Assembly (NCBI GenBank): GCA_937926065.1
Contig: CALANM010000007.1
Span: forward strand, 1 to 11,779
Direction: 5' to 3'
Origin: an uncultured Microbacterium sp.
GTDB taxonomy: Bacteria; Actinomycetota; Actinomycetes; Actinomycetales; Microbacteriaceae
Length of the DNA: 11,779 nucleotides
Numbering within the stretch: position 1 is the first letter of the stretch; every line of letters begins with the position of its first letter. A program made the translations under genes and the position numbers. The notes below the pieces were generated by a model. The model made no database searches and was not told where the DNA came from. It saw nothing but the letters and a program-made list of their open reading frames with translations. This document shows positions 1 through 6,277 of this stretch, in pieces.

Positions 1-324
1 CTCGTCGTCGAACTTCGCGTCGCTCGCGGTGATTGCGGCGATCACCTCGGCGCCGCGCGGCTCGACGTAGTAGAACTGCACGCGCGTGCCGTAGTCGACG
101 TCGTCGACCACGTAGGCGTCGTCGAGGGTCAGGTCGACGCGCTGCTCGCCGTCGACGATCTTGACCTCGGTGACGTCGCCGCTCTCGAGCAGTTCGAGAC
201 CCTGCTGCGTGCTGATCTCGCGCAGGGCGCCGATGTTGCCGATGAGCTGGAAGGCGACCACGAGCGCGATGATGCCCAGAACGATCCAGACGAACGGGCC
301 GCGGAAGATGCGCTTGAAGTCCAT
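1..324 (-). CDS. ftsH: FtsH ATP-dependent zinc metalloprotease, N-terminal fragment
   Basis: The first 108 codons of a gene that runs off the left edge of the window. The protein begins MDFKRIFRGPFVWIVLG: a short basic stretch, then one hydrophobic membrane segment (about residues 11-28). An extracytoplasmic segment follows with the pattern SGDVTEVKIVDGEQRVDLTL (about 54-73), typical of the FtsH extracellular domain. FtsH is a membrane-anchored AAA+ zinc protease that degrades misfolded membrane proteins and some regulators. The AAA and peptidase domains lie outside the window, so the call rests on the N-terminal architecture and on the nearby hpt and tilS genes, which commonly sit beside ftsH in actinobacteria. 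No strong Shine-Dalgarno precedes the ATG. A TACCCT element at 334-339 on the same strand could be a -10 box giving a very short leader. Confidence 0.88.
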   Translation of the reverse strand, partial: MDFKRIFRGPFVWIVLGIIALVVAFQLIGNIGALREISTQQGLELLESGDVTEVKIVDGEQRVDLTLDDAYVVDDVDYGTRVQFYYVEPRGAEVIAAITASDAKFDDE

Positions 325-383
325 GAGACCGCCAGGGTATCGCTCCCTCGCTGTGCGCGGCCCCGGTGTTCGCCGGGAGCGCA

Positions 384-406
384 CCCCACCCGCGTGGGTG
401 CTGGGG
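384..406 (-). terminator. Possible stem-loop terminator after the E1 operon
   Basis: Immediately after the TAA stop of the E1 beta gene, the 83-bp gap before ftsH contains CACCC-GCGT-GGGTG (387-400). It is flanked by CCC (384-386) and GGG (403-405), giving a GC-rich hairpin with a small bulge. A second weaker hairpin, CCCGG/CCGGG, lies at 362-377. Neither is followed by a U-tract, so this would be a non-canonical terminator at best. It could equally be incidental in such GC-rich DNA. Confidence 0.3.
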
Positions 407-407
407 A

Positions 408-1385
408 TTAGTACGCCGCGAGCTCCCTCAGAGCGGCGGCAATGCGGTCGGCGCTCGGGATGACTTCCTCTTCGAGCTCGCGCCCCACCGGGATCGGCGA
501 CCGCCGCGCGCCGACGCGCGTGATGGGTCCGTCGAGATCGTCGAAGCGTTCCGCCGCGGCCCACGCCGCTACCTCGCCGCCCCAGCCGCAGAACTCGACC
601 GCTTCGTGGACGATCGCGAGCTTGTTGGTGCGCTGGAGCGACGCGGCGATCGTGTCTCGGTCGAGCGGCCAGAGGTAGCGGAGGTCGACGACCTCCATTT
701 GGATGCCCTCCGCCGCAAGCTGTTCGGCGACCTGAACGCAGCGTCCGACCATGCGACCGGCGCTGACGACCGTGAGGTCGGCGCCGTCGCGCACGATGCG
801 GGCGCCGAGCGGACGCATGCCCTCATCGAAGTCGACGTCGCCCTTCTCGGCGAGGTACATCGCTTTGTTCTCGAAGAAGATCACCGGATCGTCGCGGCGG
901 ATCGCGTCGCGCATCATCCAGTAGCCGTCGGCCGGGTTGCTCGGCATGGCGACAACCAGGCCGGGCACCTGTGCGAACCAGGTCTCGAAACTCTGGCTGT
1001 GCTGCGGGCCGTGGTTGGTGCCCGCGCCGCCGGGGAGACGCACGACGAGCGGCATGCTGAACTGGCCATTGCTCATGTACCGCGCCTTCGCCGCAAAGTT
1101 GATGATCTGGTCCATCGCGAGCATCACGAAGTCGGAGAACATGATCTCGACGACGGGACGCATCCCCTCGGCCGCGGCTCCCGCGGCGAATCCCGCGAGG
1201 GCCCCTTCGGCGAGGATCGAGTCCATCACCCGCTCTTCGCCGAACTCCTCGATGAGTCCCCGCGTCACCGTGAATACCCCGCCGAGCGCGCCGACCTCCT
1301 CACCGATGACGAAGACGGACGGGTCGTTCGCCATCTCGGCGGCGAGTCCCGCCCTGATGGCCTCAGCGAATTTCAACTGCGGCAT
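408..1385 (-). CDS. ThDP-dependent 2-oxoacid/acetoin dehydrogenase E1, beta subunit
   Basis: A 325-residue protein of normal length for the beta subunit of heterotetrameric E1 enzymes (AcoB, PdhB, BkdB class). Family landmarks are clear: GEEVGALGGVF (28-38) with the glutamate that activates thiamine diphosphate, and EGALAGFAAGAAAEGMRPVV (60-79). IMFSDF and DQIINFAAKARYMSNGQ follow (81-108), then GPQHSQSFETWFAQVPGL (126-143) with the conserved histidine. The usual TPISE before the first of these blocks reads DSILAE, keeping the glutamate. The subunit pairs with the alpha subunit to form two active sites that decarboxylate or cleave a 2-oxoacid or acyloin and pass the acyl group to a lipoyl domain. 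Its start overlaps the alpha gene by 23 bp (1363-1385) and is preceded by GAGGAG, so the two are translationally coupled. The sequence resembles acetoin dehydrogenase more than pyruvate dehydrogenase, but the substrate cannot be fixed. Confidence 0.93.
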   Translation of the reverse strand: MPQLKFAEAIRAGLAAEMANDPSVFVIGEEVGALGGVFTVTRGLIEEFGEERVMDSILAEGALAGFAAGAAAEGMRPVVEIMFSDFVMLAMDQIINFAAKARYMSNGQFSMPLVVRLPGGAGTNHGPQHSQSFETWFAQVPGLVVAMPSNPADGYWMMRDAIRRDDPVIFFENKAMYLAEKGDVDFDEGMRPLGARIVRDGADLTVVSAGRMVGRCVQVAEQLAAEGIQMEVVDLRYLWPLDRDTIAASLQRTNKLAIVHEAVEFCGWGGEVAAWAAAERFDDLDGPITRVGARRSPIPVGRELEEEVIPSADRIAAALRELAAY

Positions 1386-2349
1386 GCGCGGTCAGCTCCT
1401 CAGAGGTGTAGATGTGGTCGAAGGCGGCGGTACCCGCGGGGACGGGGCTCGCGACGGAGAAGGCGATGGCTTCCTCGACGATGCGGTCGGTCTCCGCGTC
1501 GATGGCGTCGGCGAGCTCGGCGCCGATGCGTCGGCGGCTGATCTGCAACGGGTCGTTCTCGTGGAGCCAGTCGTCGCCGGCGCCCTTCGGCCGGTACCGG
1601 TAGTCGGCGTCGGTGAGGCTGTGGGGCCGCACCCGGTAGACCACGCATTCGAGGAACATGGGACGGCCGGTGCGAGCCTTGGCGATGAGGTCGCGGGCGA
1701 CACGGTGCACTTCGGCGGCGTCGCGACCGTCCACCGTGACCGCCTCGATGCCCATCGCACCCACGACTTTGCTGATCGATCCGGGCGGACCAAAGACCCG
1801 CTCGACGGGCATCGAGTGGGCCCAGCCGTTGTTCTCGCAGACGAAGAGCACGGGGCTGTCGCGGTGCGCAGCCATGCGCAAGGACTCGCTGAAGACGCCG
1901 TGGGCGAACGCGCCGTCACCCGCGAAGGCGACGGCGATGTCGTCGGAACCGCTGCGGCGACGCGCCCAGGCCGCACCGGCGGCCCACGGCAGGCCGCCAC
2001 CGACGATCGCGGTTTCGCCGTAGAAACCGGTCTGCCGGTCGTGGAGGTGCATCGAGCCACCCCGGCCACCACTCGTGCCAGTGGTGCGCTTGAAGAGTTC
2101 GGCCATGACGGCCGCGGGCGAGACACCCTTGGAGAGCGCGTGGCCGTGGCCGCGGTGGGTGCTCGTGACGATGTCGCTCGGACGCAGCGCGGCGCAAACG
2201 CCGGCGGCGACGGCCTCTTGACCGAGCGAGGAGTGGAAGGAGCCGTCGATCATGCCCTTGCGGTGGGAGATCTCGATGGCCTCTTCGACCTTCCGCGTGA
2301 GCACCATGAGCCGGTACAGCTCGCTCTCGGCCACGGCGTCGTGGTTCAT
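1363..2349 (-). CDS. ThDP-dependent 2-oxoacid/acetoin dehydrogenase E1, alpha subunit
   Basis: A 328-residue alpha subunit of the E1 heterotetramer, which binds thiamine diphosphate and Mg. The ThDP motif is intact: GDGAFAHGVF begins at residue 144 and ends about 28 residues later with the paired asparagines of CENN (171-174). Other family marks are STHRGHGH (63-70), GRGGSMHLHD (95-104) and the loop YRVRPHSLTD (238-247). The open frame extends upstream, but the ATG at 2349 is chosen because it has GAGG four bases upstream and starts where the family starts (a short N-terminus before LYRLMVLTRKVEE). It is first in a two-gene operon with the beta subunit. The length and the GRGGSMH block fit acetoin dehydrogenase AcoA-like enzymes; branched-chain or pyruvate E1 alpha subunits are usually longer. 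No E2 with a lipoyl domain and no E3 lie nearby. Confidence 0.93.
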   Translation of the reverse strand: MNHDAVAESELYRLMVLTRKVEEAIEISHRKGMIDGSFHSSLGQEAVAAGVCAALRPSDIVTSTHRGHGHALSKGVSPAAVMAELFKRTTGTSGGRGGSMHLHDRQTGFYGETAIVGGGLPWAAGAAWARRRSGSDDIAVAFAGDGAFAHGVFSESLRMAAHRDSPVLFVCENNGWAHSMPVERVFGPPGSISKVVGAMGIEAVTVDGRDAAEVHRVARDLIAKARTGRPMFLECVVYRVRPHSLTDADYRYRPKGAGDDWLHENDPLQISRRRIGAELADAIDAETDRIVEEAIAFSVASPVPAGTAAFDHIYTSEELTAHAAVEIR

Positions 2350-2370
2350 GTTTCCTCGCTTCCGACGTGT

Positions 2371-2405
2371 GTGTTCATTATACGAATACTTGATCGTATG
2401 CTGAA
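2371..2405 (-). promoter_or_regulatory. Promoter of the E1 alpha/beta operon
   Basis: Reading the minus strand, a perfect TATAAT lies at 2377-2382. A weak -35 match, TTCAGC, sits 17 bp upstream (2400-2405). Transcription would start near 2370, giving a leader of about 21 nt that contains the GAGG ribosome site of the alpha gene. The promoter overlaps the oppositely directed promoter of the gene at 2409 and lies within the 38-bp inverted repeat. Confidence 0.6.
2397..2402 (+). promoter_or_regulatory. -10 element for the E3-binding-domain gene (leaderless start)
   Basis: TATGCT fits the TAnnnT form of a -10 box and is followed by exactly six bases (GAACAC) before the ATG at 2409. No Shine-Dalgarno sequence precedes that ATG. 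Together these suggest that the transcript begins at or next to the A of the start codon. The -35 region (TTCATT at 2374-2379) is a poor match. Confidence 0.5.
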
Positions 2406-2408
2406 CAC

Positions 2409-2960
2409 ATGACCGGAATCGCCGTTCCCCCGGCTGTGCTGGGCCCGCACCGCCGCCCATCGCCCGCCGTCCGCCGCCTCCTTCGCAACGATCCCGACGC
2501 CGCCGCTGGTATCGCGGGCTCCGGCCGCGGCGGGCGCGTCACCGCCGCCGACATCGCCCGCGCCGACCACATCTCCGCTCGCTCCGCGGGCGCGCCCACG
2601 ACCATCGGTCTCGGTGGATCGGCAACCCTCAACATCCGCGACACCCTGCAGCCTGTTATCGACGCCGCCCTCCGCGCCGCTGCAGCCGGCACCGGAGTCG
2701 GCGCCCTCGGCATCCGCTACATCGACACCCCCGGGATCGAGAGCGCTTGGGAGGCGCCCCGCGTCGGCGAAGCCCTGCGGATCGTGATCACCGCGCCCGA
2801 GTCGACCGTCTGCGCCGTCGCCACTGAGAACGGCCCCGGCATCCGCGTCGAAACGCGTCGTCGGCTCGTCGCCTCCTGGAACAGTGGAGTCGACGCCGAC
2901 CGCGCCCACGCGATGCTGAACGCCGCCCTCATCGCCCTGAACCCCGAGGAGACCCGATGA
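2409..2960 (+). CDS. Small E3-binding-domain protein with a degenerate E2-like C-terminus
   Basis: A 183-residue protein. Residues about 17-52 match the peripheral-subunit-binding (E3-binding) domain of E2 acyltransferases: SPAVRRLLRND, then GSGRGGRVTAADI with the conserved GxGxxGR(V/I)TxxD(I/V) pattern. This domain normally sits between the lipoyl domain and the catalytic core of E2 and holds E1 or E3. No lipoyl domain precedes it, since only 16 residues do. What follows is far shorter than the usual catalytic core of about 230 residues. By eye, the C-terminus (about 100-180) resembles the last third of that core, but the place of the catalytic DHRxxDG reads WNSGVDA, so the active histidine is missing. 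It is probably a non-catalytic adaptor or scaffold for the divergently encoded E1. Its stop overlaps the dehydrogenase start (ATGA). The binding domain is a confident call; the E2-like reading of the rest is inference. Confidence 0.8.
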   Translation: MTGIAVPPAVLGPHRRPSPAVRRLLRNDPDAAAGIAGSGRGGRVTAADIARADHISARSAGAPTTIGLGGSATLNIRDTLQPVIDAALRAAAAGTGVGALGIRYIDTPGIESAWEAPRVGEALRIVITAPESTVCAVATENGPGIRVETRRRLVASWNSGVDADRAHAMLNAALIALNPEETR

Positions 2961-3724
2961 CCGCCACCCGTTTCGACGGCCGTTCCGTGATCGTCACCGG
3001 CGGCGGCTCAGGCATCGGGCTCGCGGTCGCGACCGCGCTCCTCGACGAGGGCGCGCACGTCACCGTCGTCGACCTGGCCGCTCCGCCGCTCGACGACCAC
3101 CCCGGCGCCGCCCGGCTCACCGTCATCCAGGGCGACCTCAGCGCAGTCGAGACTGCCCGCGCCGTGCGCGCCCAGGCCCCGCGGTCGGAACGCGGCTTCG
3201 ACGGCCTCGTCAACAGCGCCGGAGTCTTCCGCACCGGGCCCGCGGTCGACTACTCCCTCCGCGACTGGAGCCTCCAGTTCGCCGTCAACGTCGACGCCAC
3301 ATTCCACATGTGCCGCGAGATCGGCTCCGTCATGCTCGAGGCGGGGTCGGGCTCGATCGTCAACGTCGCGTCGACTTCAGGCATCGCCGGAATGCCGAAC
3401 GCGATCGGTTACGTCGCCTCCAAGCACGCCGTCGTCGGCATCACCCGCGCGCTCGCCGTCGAGTGGGCCCCGGGTGGCGTGCGCGTCAACGCCGTCGCAC
3501 CCGGCACGACGAAGACCCCGCTCACCGCGACCTTCCGCACCGAGGAACCCGAGCTGTTCGCCGCCCGCCAGGCGCGCATCCCGCTCGGCCAGGCGGCCAC
3601 CCCCCAGGAGCAGGCCGCGACCGTGCTCTTCCTGCTCTCCGACGCCGCAAGCCACACGACCGGAACAGTCGCTGTCGTCGACGGCGGCGGGGACGCGCTC
3701 TACTCGGGATTCCCGGCGCGCTGA
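2957..3724 (+). CDS. Short-chain dehydrogenase/reductase (NAD-type, FabG-like fold)
   Basis: A 255-residue classical SDR of normal length. The cofactor motif TGGGSGIG is at 14-21. An aspartate (D39) at the end of the second strand favours NAD(H) over NADP(H). NSAG is at 86-89, the structural asparagine at 111, and the catalytic set is S139, Y152 and K156 (YVASK). The C-terminus carries the usual VDGG. It would oxidise a secondary alcohol or reduce a ketone; the substrate cannot be read from the sequence. The ATG overlaps the stop of the E3-binding-domain gene, so the two are translated together. It converges on the cyclase-family gene across a 42-bp gap with no clear terminator. In context it may make the keto or diketo compound consumed by the E1 enzyme. 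Confidence 0.92.
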   Translation: MTATRFDGRSVIVTGGGSGIGLAVATALLDEGAHVTVVDLAAPPLDDHPGAARLTVIQGDLSAVETARAVRAQAPRSERGFDGLVNSAGVFRTGPAVDYSLRDWSLQFAVNVDATFHMCREIGSVMLEAGSGSIVNVASTSGIAGMPNAIGYVASKHAVVGITRALAVEWAPGGVRVNAVAPGTTKTPLTATFRTEEPELFAARQARIPLGQAATPQEQAATVLFLLSDAASHTTGTVAVVDGGGDALYSGFPAR

Positions 3725-3766
3725 CGCGGGCGCCTGTCACGCCTGCCACGCGACGCGAAGCCGAGG

Positions 3767-4786
3767 TCAGATCGTGGCGACGGGCGTGACGGGCGAGCCC
3801 ACGGCGCCCCGCAGGTACAGTGACGGAGCCGTGAGCAGGAAGTTTGAGCGCCCGCGCTCGCGCAGCGCGTCGGCGAGCTCGTCGAGGTACCAGAGCTCGC
3901 CGAGCGGCATCCCGAGCTTGAAGATGCAGAGCTGGTGCAGCGGCAGGCGCGAGCCGGTCGCCGGGTCGACGCGCGACTCGTCGAACGACTCGACGGCGTA
4001 GGTGTCGGCCGCGATCGCCGCGAGACCGGAGGCCGCGACCCAGTCACGCAGCGCCGGATCGGATCCGTCGAGGTCGGCACCCAGCGCCCGCAGACGCTCG
4101 GGATCGGGCTGCCCGTTCATCCGAAGGAGCTCCCCCGCGAACCCCGACCGCACGAGCAGGACGTCTCCCGCCGCGATCTCGATGCCGTCGGCGTCGAGGA
4201 TGCCGCGAAGCGTCTCGTAGTCGACCGACCGGCGCTCCGGACCGAGGTGGTGCAGGAGGTCGACGAGCACACCGCGGGTCTGTACGGGATGCCGGGCAAG
4301 GCTCGCGATCGACCCACGCTCGGCGCGGCTCGACCAGCCGTCTCCGTCGGGCGCGAGGATGACGTCGCGGTCGGCGCGGAAGCCGTTGTAGTAGACGACC
4401 GCCTCGCCCTCGCCGTCGGGGTCGAACACGGCGCCGAAGTGCGCGAGGGCATCCCACTGCGTCGAGTACTGCGTGTGCATCGACACGTGGTCGTCGGTGA
4501 CGACGTCGACGACGCCCGGCAGTTCGACCGATTGCCGCTGGTTGTAGCGCGGGCCCTGCGCCCCGACCGTCGGCGAGATCACCGGCGGCTTGCGGCGGGG
4601 ATTGAGAGCCTGTCCGCCCGGGAGGTCGAGCGGCAGGCTCAGCCCGAACCGCAGTCCGTCGCTCACGGCAGCGACCCCGCGGCGCACCGCCGCGTCGTCG
4701 ATGAGGTTGAGGGCGCCGAGCTCGTCGTCGTCGCCCCAGTCACCCCACGTCGACCCGTCGGGGCGCTGCGTCCAGCGCCGGGCCAT
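3767..4786 (-). CDS. Cyclase-family metal-dependent hydrolase (PF04199 type)
   Basis: A 339-residue protein of the family that includes kynurenine formamidase (KynB) and larger uncharacterised hydrolases; its length fits the larger group. The metal-site region reads HTQYSTQWDALAH (104-116), a known variation on HxGTHxDxxxH in which TQWD replaces THxD. Later conserved positions are DTYAVE (261-266), LPLHQL (281-286) and GELW (296-299). Members hydrolyse amides, esters or ring bonds using Zn or Mn. The frame is open further upstream, but the ATG at 4786 is chosen because a GGGGGG stretch lies just before it and the family N-terminus (W-GDWGDDDELGALN) starts there. It is the last gene of the transport operon, 22 bp after livF, so it probably acts on the imported compound. 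The substrate is unknown; there are no other kynurenine-pathway genes here. Confidence 0.88.
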   Translation of the reverse strand: MARRWTQRPDGSTWGDWGDDDELGALNLIDDAAVRRGVAAVSDGLRFGLSLPLDLPGGQALNPRRKPPVISPTVGAQGPRYNQRQSVELPGVVDVVTDDHVSMHTQYSTQWDALAHFGAVFDPDGEGEAVVYYNGFRADRDVILAPDGDGWSSRAERGSIASLARHPVQTRGVLVDLLHHLGPERRSVDYETLRGILDADGIEIAAGDVLLVRSGFAGELLRMNGQPDPERLRALGADLDGSDPALRDWVAASGLAAIAADTYAVESFDESRVDPATGSRLPLHQLCIFKLGMPLGELWYLDELADALRERGRSNFLLTAPSLYLRGAVGSPVTPVATI

Positions 4787-4808
4787 CAGGCCCCCCGAGG
4801 GGTCGGGG

Positions 4809-5507
4809 TCACATGATCTCCATGAGGTCGTACTCCTTGGTGAAGTCCGCGGGTGGCGCCTCGGCGACGACGGACCCGCGGCGCATGCCGTAGACCCGGT
4901 CGGCGATCGCGAACGACTGGGCGATGTTCTGCTCGACGAGCAGCACGCCGCAGCCGGCCGTATCACGCGCGGTCTTCAGCGATTCCATCACGCGCTCGAC
5001 GAGCGCGGGAGCCAGGCCGATCGAGGGCTCGTCGACGAGCAGCAACTCAGGCTCGACGATGAGGCCCATCGCGATCGCGAGCATCTGCTGCTGGCCGCCC
5101 GACAGGGTCGACGCGCGCTGCTTCGAACGCTCGCGCAGGATCGGGAAGATCTCGTACATCCGCTCGAGGTCCGCGGCGCTGTCCTTGCCTTTCCGCATAC
5201 CGCCGATGAGCAGGTTCTCGCGCACGCTCAGCGGCCCGAACACCTGGTGCCCCTGGGGCACGAGCGAGATCCCCGCCGACAGGCGCTTCTCCGCCGACCA
5301 GGAAGAGATGTCCTCGCCGCGGTAGCGCACTGTGCCGGTCGCCTTGACGTGCCCGTGCACGGCGTTGACGGTCGTGCTCTTCCCGGCGCCGTTGTGGCCG
5401 ACGACCACGACGATCTCGCGCGGGGCGACGTGGATCGAGACGCCATCGACGGCGATCTTGCCGTCGAACTTGACCGCGAGATCCTCGGTGTCGAGCAGGT
5501 GGGTCAT
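4809..5507 (-). CDS. livF: Branched-chain-amino-acid-type ABC transporter ATPase, LivF family
   Basis: A 232-residue ATPase of typical LivF length. It has Walker A GHNGAGKST (about 38-46), the signature LSGGQQQ, Walker B LLLVDEPSIGLAP and the switch-histidine area replaced by VEQN, as in other LivF proteins. It forms the cytoplasmic ATPase pair with LivG and drives uptake through LivH/LivM. The ATG overlaps the livG stop (ATGA, 5504-5507) and has a strong GGAGG site six bases upstream. Liv-type systems also carry urea, amides, aromatic acids and other organic acids, so the name gives the family, not the substrate. Confidence 0.95.
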   Translation of the reverse strand: MTHLLDTEDLAVKFDGKIAVDGVSIHVAPREIVVVVGHNGAGKSTTVNAVHGHVKATGTVRYRGEDISSWSAEKRLSAGISLVPQGHQVFGPLSVRENLLIGGMRKGKDSAADLERMYEIFPILRERSKQRASTLSGGQQQMLAIAMGLIVEPELLLVDEPSIGLAPALVERVMESLKTARDTAGCGVLLVEQNIAQSFAIADRVYGMRRGSVVAEAPPADFTKEYDLMEIM

Positions 5508-6277
5508 TTGGTTCCTCCCAGGCCGAGGTAGCGCTCTCTCATCCGCTCGTCCTCCAAGAGGGCGTCGATCTGGTCGGACGCGACGAACGCGCCCTGCTCC
5601 AGGAAGATGCCGACCTCGGCGACGTCGCGCACGAGCGCCATGTTGTGCTCGATGATGCAGACGGTCGCACCGCCCTCCAGCAGTCCGTCGATGAGCGCCC
5701 TCACGCGTTCGAGCGCCTTCTGGTCGAGGCCCGAACAGGGCTCGTCGAGCAGGTAGAGGCGCGCGTCGAGGGCGAGCACGCGCGCGATCGCCAGCATCTT
5801 CGCCTCGGCGTAGCCCAGATCCTGAGCGAGCGTGCCGCGACGGTCTGCGAGTCCCGCGATCTCGAGCCAGTGCATGACGGCGTCGCCGCGCTCCGTGGTC
5901 TCCTTCGCGATCGCGCGCCGCGACAGCATCGAGCCGGTGATCGACTCGCCGTGGCGGGCCGCGGTCGCCGCGAGGACGTTCTCGAAGCAGGTCAGGCCGC
6001 GGAACAGCTTCAGATCCTGGAAGCTGCGGGCGATGCCGCCACGGGCGATCTGGTCGGGCCGGCGCCCGGTGATGATCTCGCCCTCGAACTCGACGGTGCC
6101 GCGCTGCGGCTTGAGGAAGCCGGTGATGATGTTGAACACCGTCGTCTTGCCGGCGCCGTTGGGCCCGATGAGAGCGGTCGTCGTGCCGGCGGGGATGTCG
6201 ATCGAGAGGTTGTCGACGGCCTTGAGGCCGCCGAACAGCATGTCGACGTCGCGGACCTTCAGCATGGGCTCGGTCAC
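5504..6277 (-). CDS. livG: Branched-chain-amino-acid-type ABC transporter ATPase, LivG family
   Basis: A 257-residue ATPase of typical LivG length, with Walker A GPNGAGKTT, the Q-loop in ARSFQDLKLF, Walker B LYLLDEPCSGLD and switch histidine IIEHNM. The signature loop is odd: where LSGGQ or LPYGQ is expected, the chain reads DLGYAEAKMLAIARVL, losing the usual serine and the glycine pair. Its partner LivF keeps a normal LSGGQ. The start is GTG at 6277, supported by GAGGAG six bases upstream and overlapping the livM stop (GTGA); a second in-frame ATG lies four codons later at 6265. It pairs with LivF to power import. Confidence 0.94.
   Translation of the reverse strand: MTEPMLKVRDVDMLFGGLKAVDNLSIDIPAGTTTALIGPNGAGKTTVFNIITGFLKPQRGTVEFEGEIITGRRPDQIARGGIARSFQDLKLFRGLTCFENVLAATAARHGESITGSMLSRRAIAKETTERGDAVMHWLEIAGLADRRGTLAQDLGYAEAKMLAIARVLALDARLYLLDEPCSGLDQKALERVRALIDGLLEGGATVCIIEHNMALVRDVAEVGIFLEQGAFVASDQIDALLEDERMRERYLGLGGTK

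Larger units (their letters stand above)
2371..2408. promoter_or_regulatory. 38-bp inverted repeat, probable operator between divergent units
   Basis: The left arm GTGTTCATTATACGA (2371-2385) and right arm TCGTATGCTGAACAC (2394-2408) are reverse complements at 13 of 15 positions. They are separated by 8 bp. The repeat abuts the ATG of the plus-strand gene at 2409 and contains the -10 boxes of both divergent promoters. This is what an operator for a dimeric repressor controlling both units would look like. Part of the symmetry may also come from two mirror-image -10 elements, each followed by GAACAC. The binding protein is not known; the IclR regulator at 9354 is the only candidate in the window. 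Confidence 0.62.

Noticed and set aside
325..407. ftsH promoter or leaderless start from TACCCT at 334-339
   Set aside because: Only a TAnnnT match with nine bases to the ATG and no -35 box; such matches are common, so it is mentioned only in the ftsH entry.
366..2412. Long plus-strand open frames (366-1541 and 937-2412) opposite the E1 genes
   Set aside because: They are antisense to two proteins with full family motifs. Their translations are arginine-, alanine- and proline-rich without domains, as expected of shadow frames in high-GC DNA.
2346..2909. A 187-codon minus-strand frame opposite the E3-binding-domain gene
   Set aside because: Its translation is low-complexity (glycine, alanine, aspartate), while the plus strand shows a recognisable peripheral-subunit-binding domain and an ATGA junction with the next gene.
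3725..3766. Terminator between the convergent SDR and cyclase genes
   Set aside because: The 42-bp gap shows only short GGCG/CGCC pairings and no T-tract; nothing convincing.
4787..4966. Extended upstream start for the cyclase-family gene
   Set aside because: The added 60 residues would overlap livF and are serine/arginine-rich out-of-frame-like sequence. The ATG at 4786 has a G-rich ribosome site and matches the family N-terminus.
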